From: Dehalococcoidales bacterium
Lineage (GTDB): Bacteria; Chloroflexota; Dehalococcoidia; Dehalococcoidales; ARS1013
Length of the DNA: 5,741 bases
Assembly: GCA_030672225.1 (NCBI GenBank)
Contig: DAOVGW010000018.1
Coordinates: forward strand, 1 to 5,741
Reading direction: 5' to 3'
Made by a program: the position numbers and the translations under genes. This document shows positions 5,157 to 5,741 of the stretch, piece by piece (position 1 is the stretch's first letter; each line of letters begins with the position of its first letter). The notes under the pieces were generated by a model, which did not search any database, was not told where the DNA came from, and saw only the letters and a program-made list of their open reading frames with translations.

Positions 5157-5741
5157 ATGAAAGAACCATTTGTGAAATTTATAGAAAGTGAGTTGGGGAC
5201 TGGTTTTCTGCTGATCGCCTGTGGCCTTCCCGGCACCTGGAAAACGGAGACAACCGAGGAAGTAGCCAGGATTAAGGGCTATCCCCTCCTTCGCAGCGAC
5301 CTGATTAGACTGGAAGTCTTGAAGAATGAGGACATATTCGATGAAAAAGTCGCCTCAAATATGGATAAACGACTAATGGTCTATGACGAGATGTTCCGAC
5401 AGGCCGATGAGACCCTGAAAAAGGGCGATGGTGTAATACTCGATGCCACCTTCGTCACCCAGTCACTACGAAGGCGGGCGGCGGCGATAGCCGCTAAACA
5501 CGAGCTGAGGTTTGTCATCCTGCAAACGAACTGTCCACAGGAGGTATCCATCAGACGGATACTAAGTCGCACCAAAGAGGATTATGTATCGAACGCACTC
5601 ACCGAGCAAGCCTACCTCAACAATAAAAAGAAGTTCGAAGAAGTGGACTTGAATGATTTAAAGAACTTGTATCCGAAGCTTAATATCACCCACCTGATAG
5701 TCGATACCCGGCACGACCTGCCAGAGGACTGGTACATTATT
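5157..5741 (+). CDS. AAA_33/COG0645-type P-loop kinase, 3' end outside window
   Basis: 195 codons are open to the window edge with no stop, so the protein is incomplete at the C-terminus. It resembles the gluconate-kinase-like P-loop domain usually fused behind a COG2187 domain. From ATG 5157: FLLIACGLPGTWKTETTEEVARIKGYPLLRSDLIR covers the first strand, the phosphate loop and an RSD motif after strand 2; GVILDATFVTQSLRRRAA is the middle strand with a DAT motif; RFVILQTNCPQE and RTKEDYVSNALTEQAY follow, the latter with lid-type Arg/Lys residues. The phosphate loop reads GLPGTWKT rather than GLPGTGKT/S: Trp (TGG, 5262-5264) replaces the Gly before the catalytic Lys. That may be a subfamily trait, a degenerate site or a base error (GGG to TGG). 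Substrate is unknown; a joint phosphorylation role with the COG2187-like product is inferred. Confidence 0.85.
   Translation, partial: MKEPFVKFIESELGTGFLLIACGLPGTWKTETTEEVARIKGYPLLRSDLIRLEVLKNEDIFDEKVASNMDKRLMVYDEMFRQADETLKKGDGVILDATFVTQSLRRRAAAIAAKHELRFVILQTNCPQEVSIRRILSRTKEDYVSNALTEQAYLNNKKKFEEVDLNDLKNLYPKLNITHLIVDTRHDLPEDWYII

Overview
The window is a compact, single-strand bacterial gene cluster: eight genes on the + strand, two of them cut by the window edges, with almost no non-coding DNA. The gene content fits an anaerobic Chloroflexota member of the Dehalococcoidia type, probably a subsurface or sediment lineage. The pointers are a short 'core' MetE-like methionine synthase without the N-terminal MetE half, placed next to methylthioadenosine salvage genes, plus a THEP1-type NTPase and a DUF6485-like Cys-rich mini-protein. 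This taxonomic guess is inference from gene content only; no marker gene is present.

Left part (1-2911): the C-terminal end of mtnA (methylthioribose-1-phosphate isomerase) overlaps, through an ATGA junction, an AT-rich gene for an unrecognised two-helix membrane protein. Next come mtnP (methylthioadenosine phosphorylase) with a strong Shine-Dalgarno site, a core MetE-like methyltransferase 7 nt further on, and a 67-residue cysteine-rich protein. MtnP and MtnA perform the first two steps of recycling the SAM by-product methylthioadenosine. The MetE-like protein would make methionine, so this block looks like a methionine/SAM economy operon.

Middle (2912-3010): a 99-nt gap, the only real intergenic space, holds an imperfect inverted repeat that starts at the stop codon of the Cys-rich gene. 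It has no T-run and is not an evident terminator.

Right part (3011-5741): a THEP1-like nucleoside triphosphatase overlaps by one base a COG2187-type aminoglycoside-phosphotransferase-fold protein. An AT-rich gene for an ICMT/PEMT-type membrane methyltransferase follows, and then a P-loop kinase of the AAA_33/COG0645 type that runs off the end. The COG2187 and COG0645 domains are commonly found as one fused polypeptide. Here they are separate genes with the methyltransferase gene between them. Both carry a substitution at a normally conserved nucleotide/metal site: His for Asn in HxDxxxxN, and Trp for Gly in Walker A.

The most noteworthy points are the split and interrupted kinase pair with its altered motifs, the core MetE with Asp at the usual Glu zinc-ligand position, the structured gap, and the two AT-rich membrane-protein genes set into an otherwise GC-richer operon. 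I found no mobile element, CRISPR array, tRNA or rRNA. No single feature demonstrates a wholly new system.
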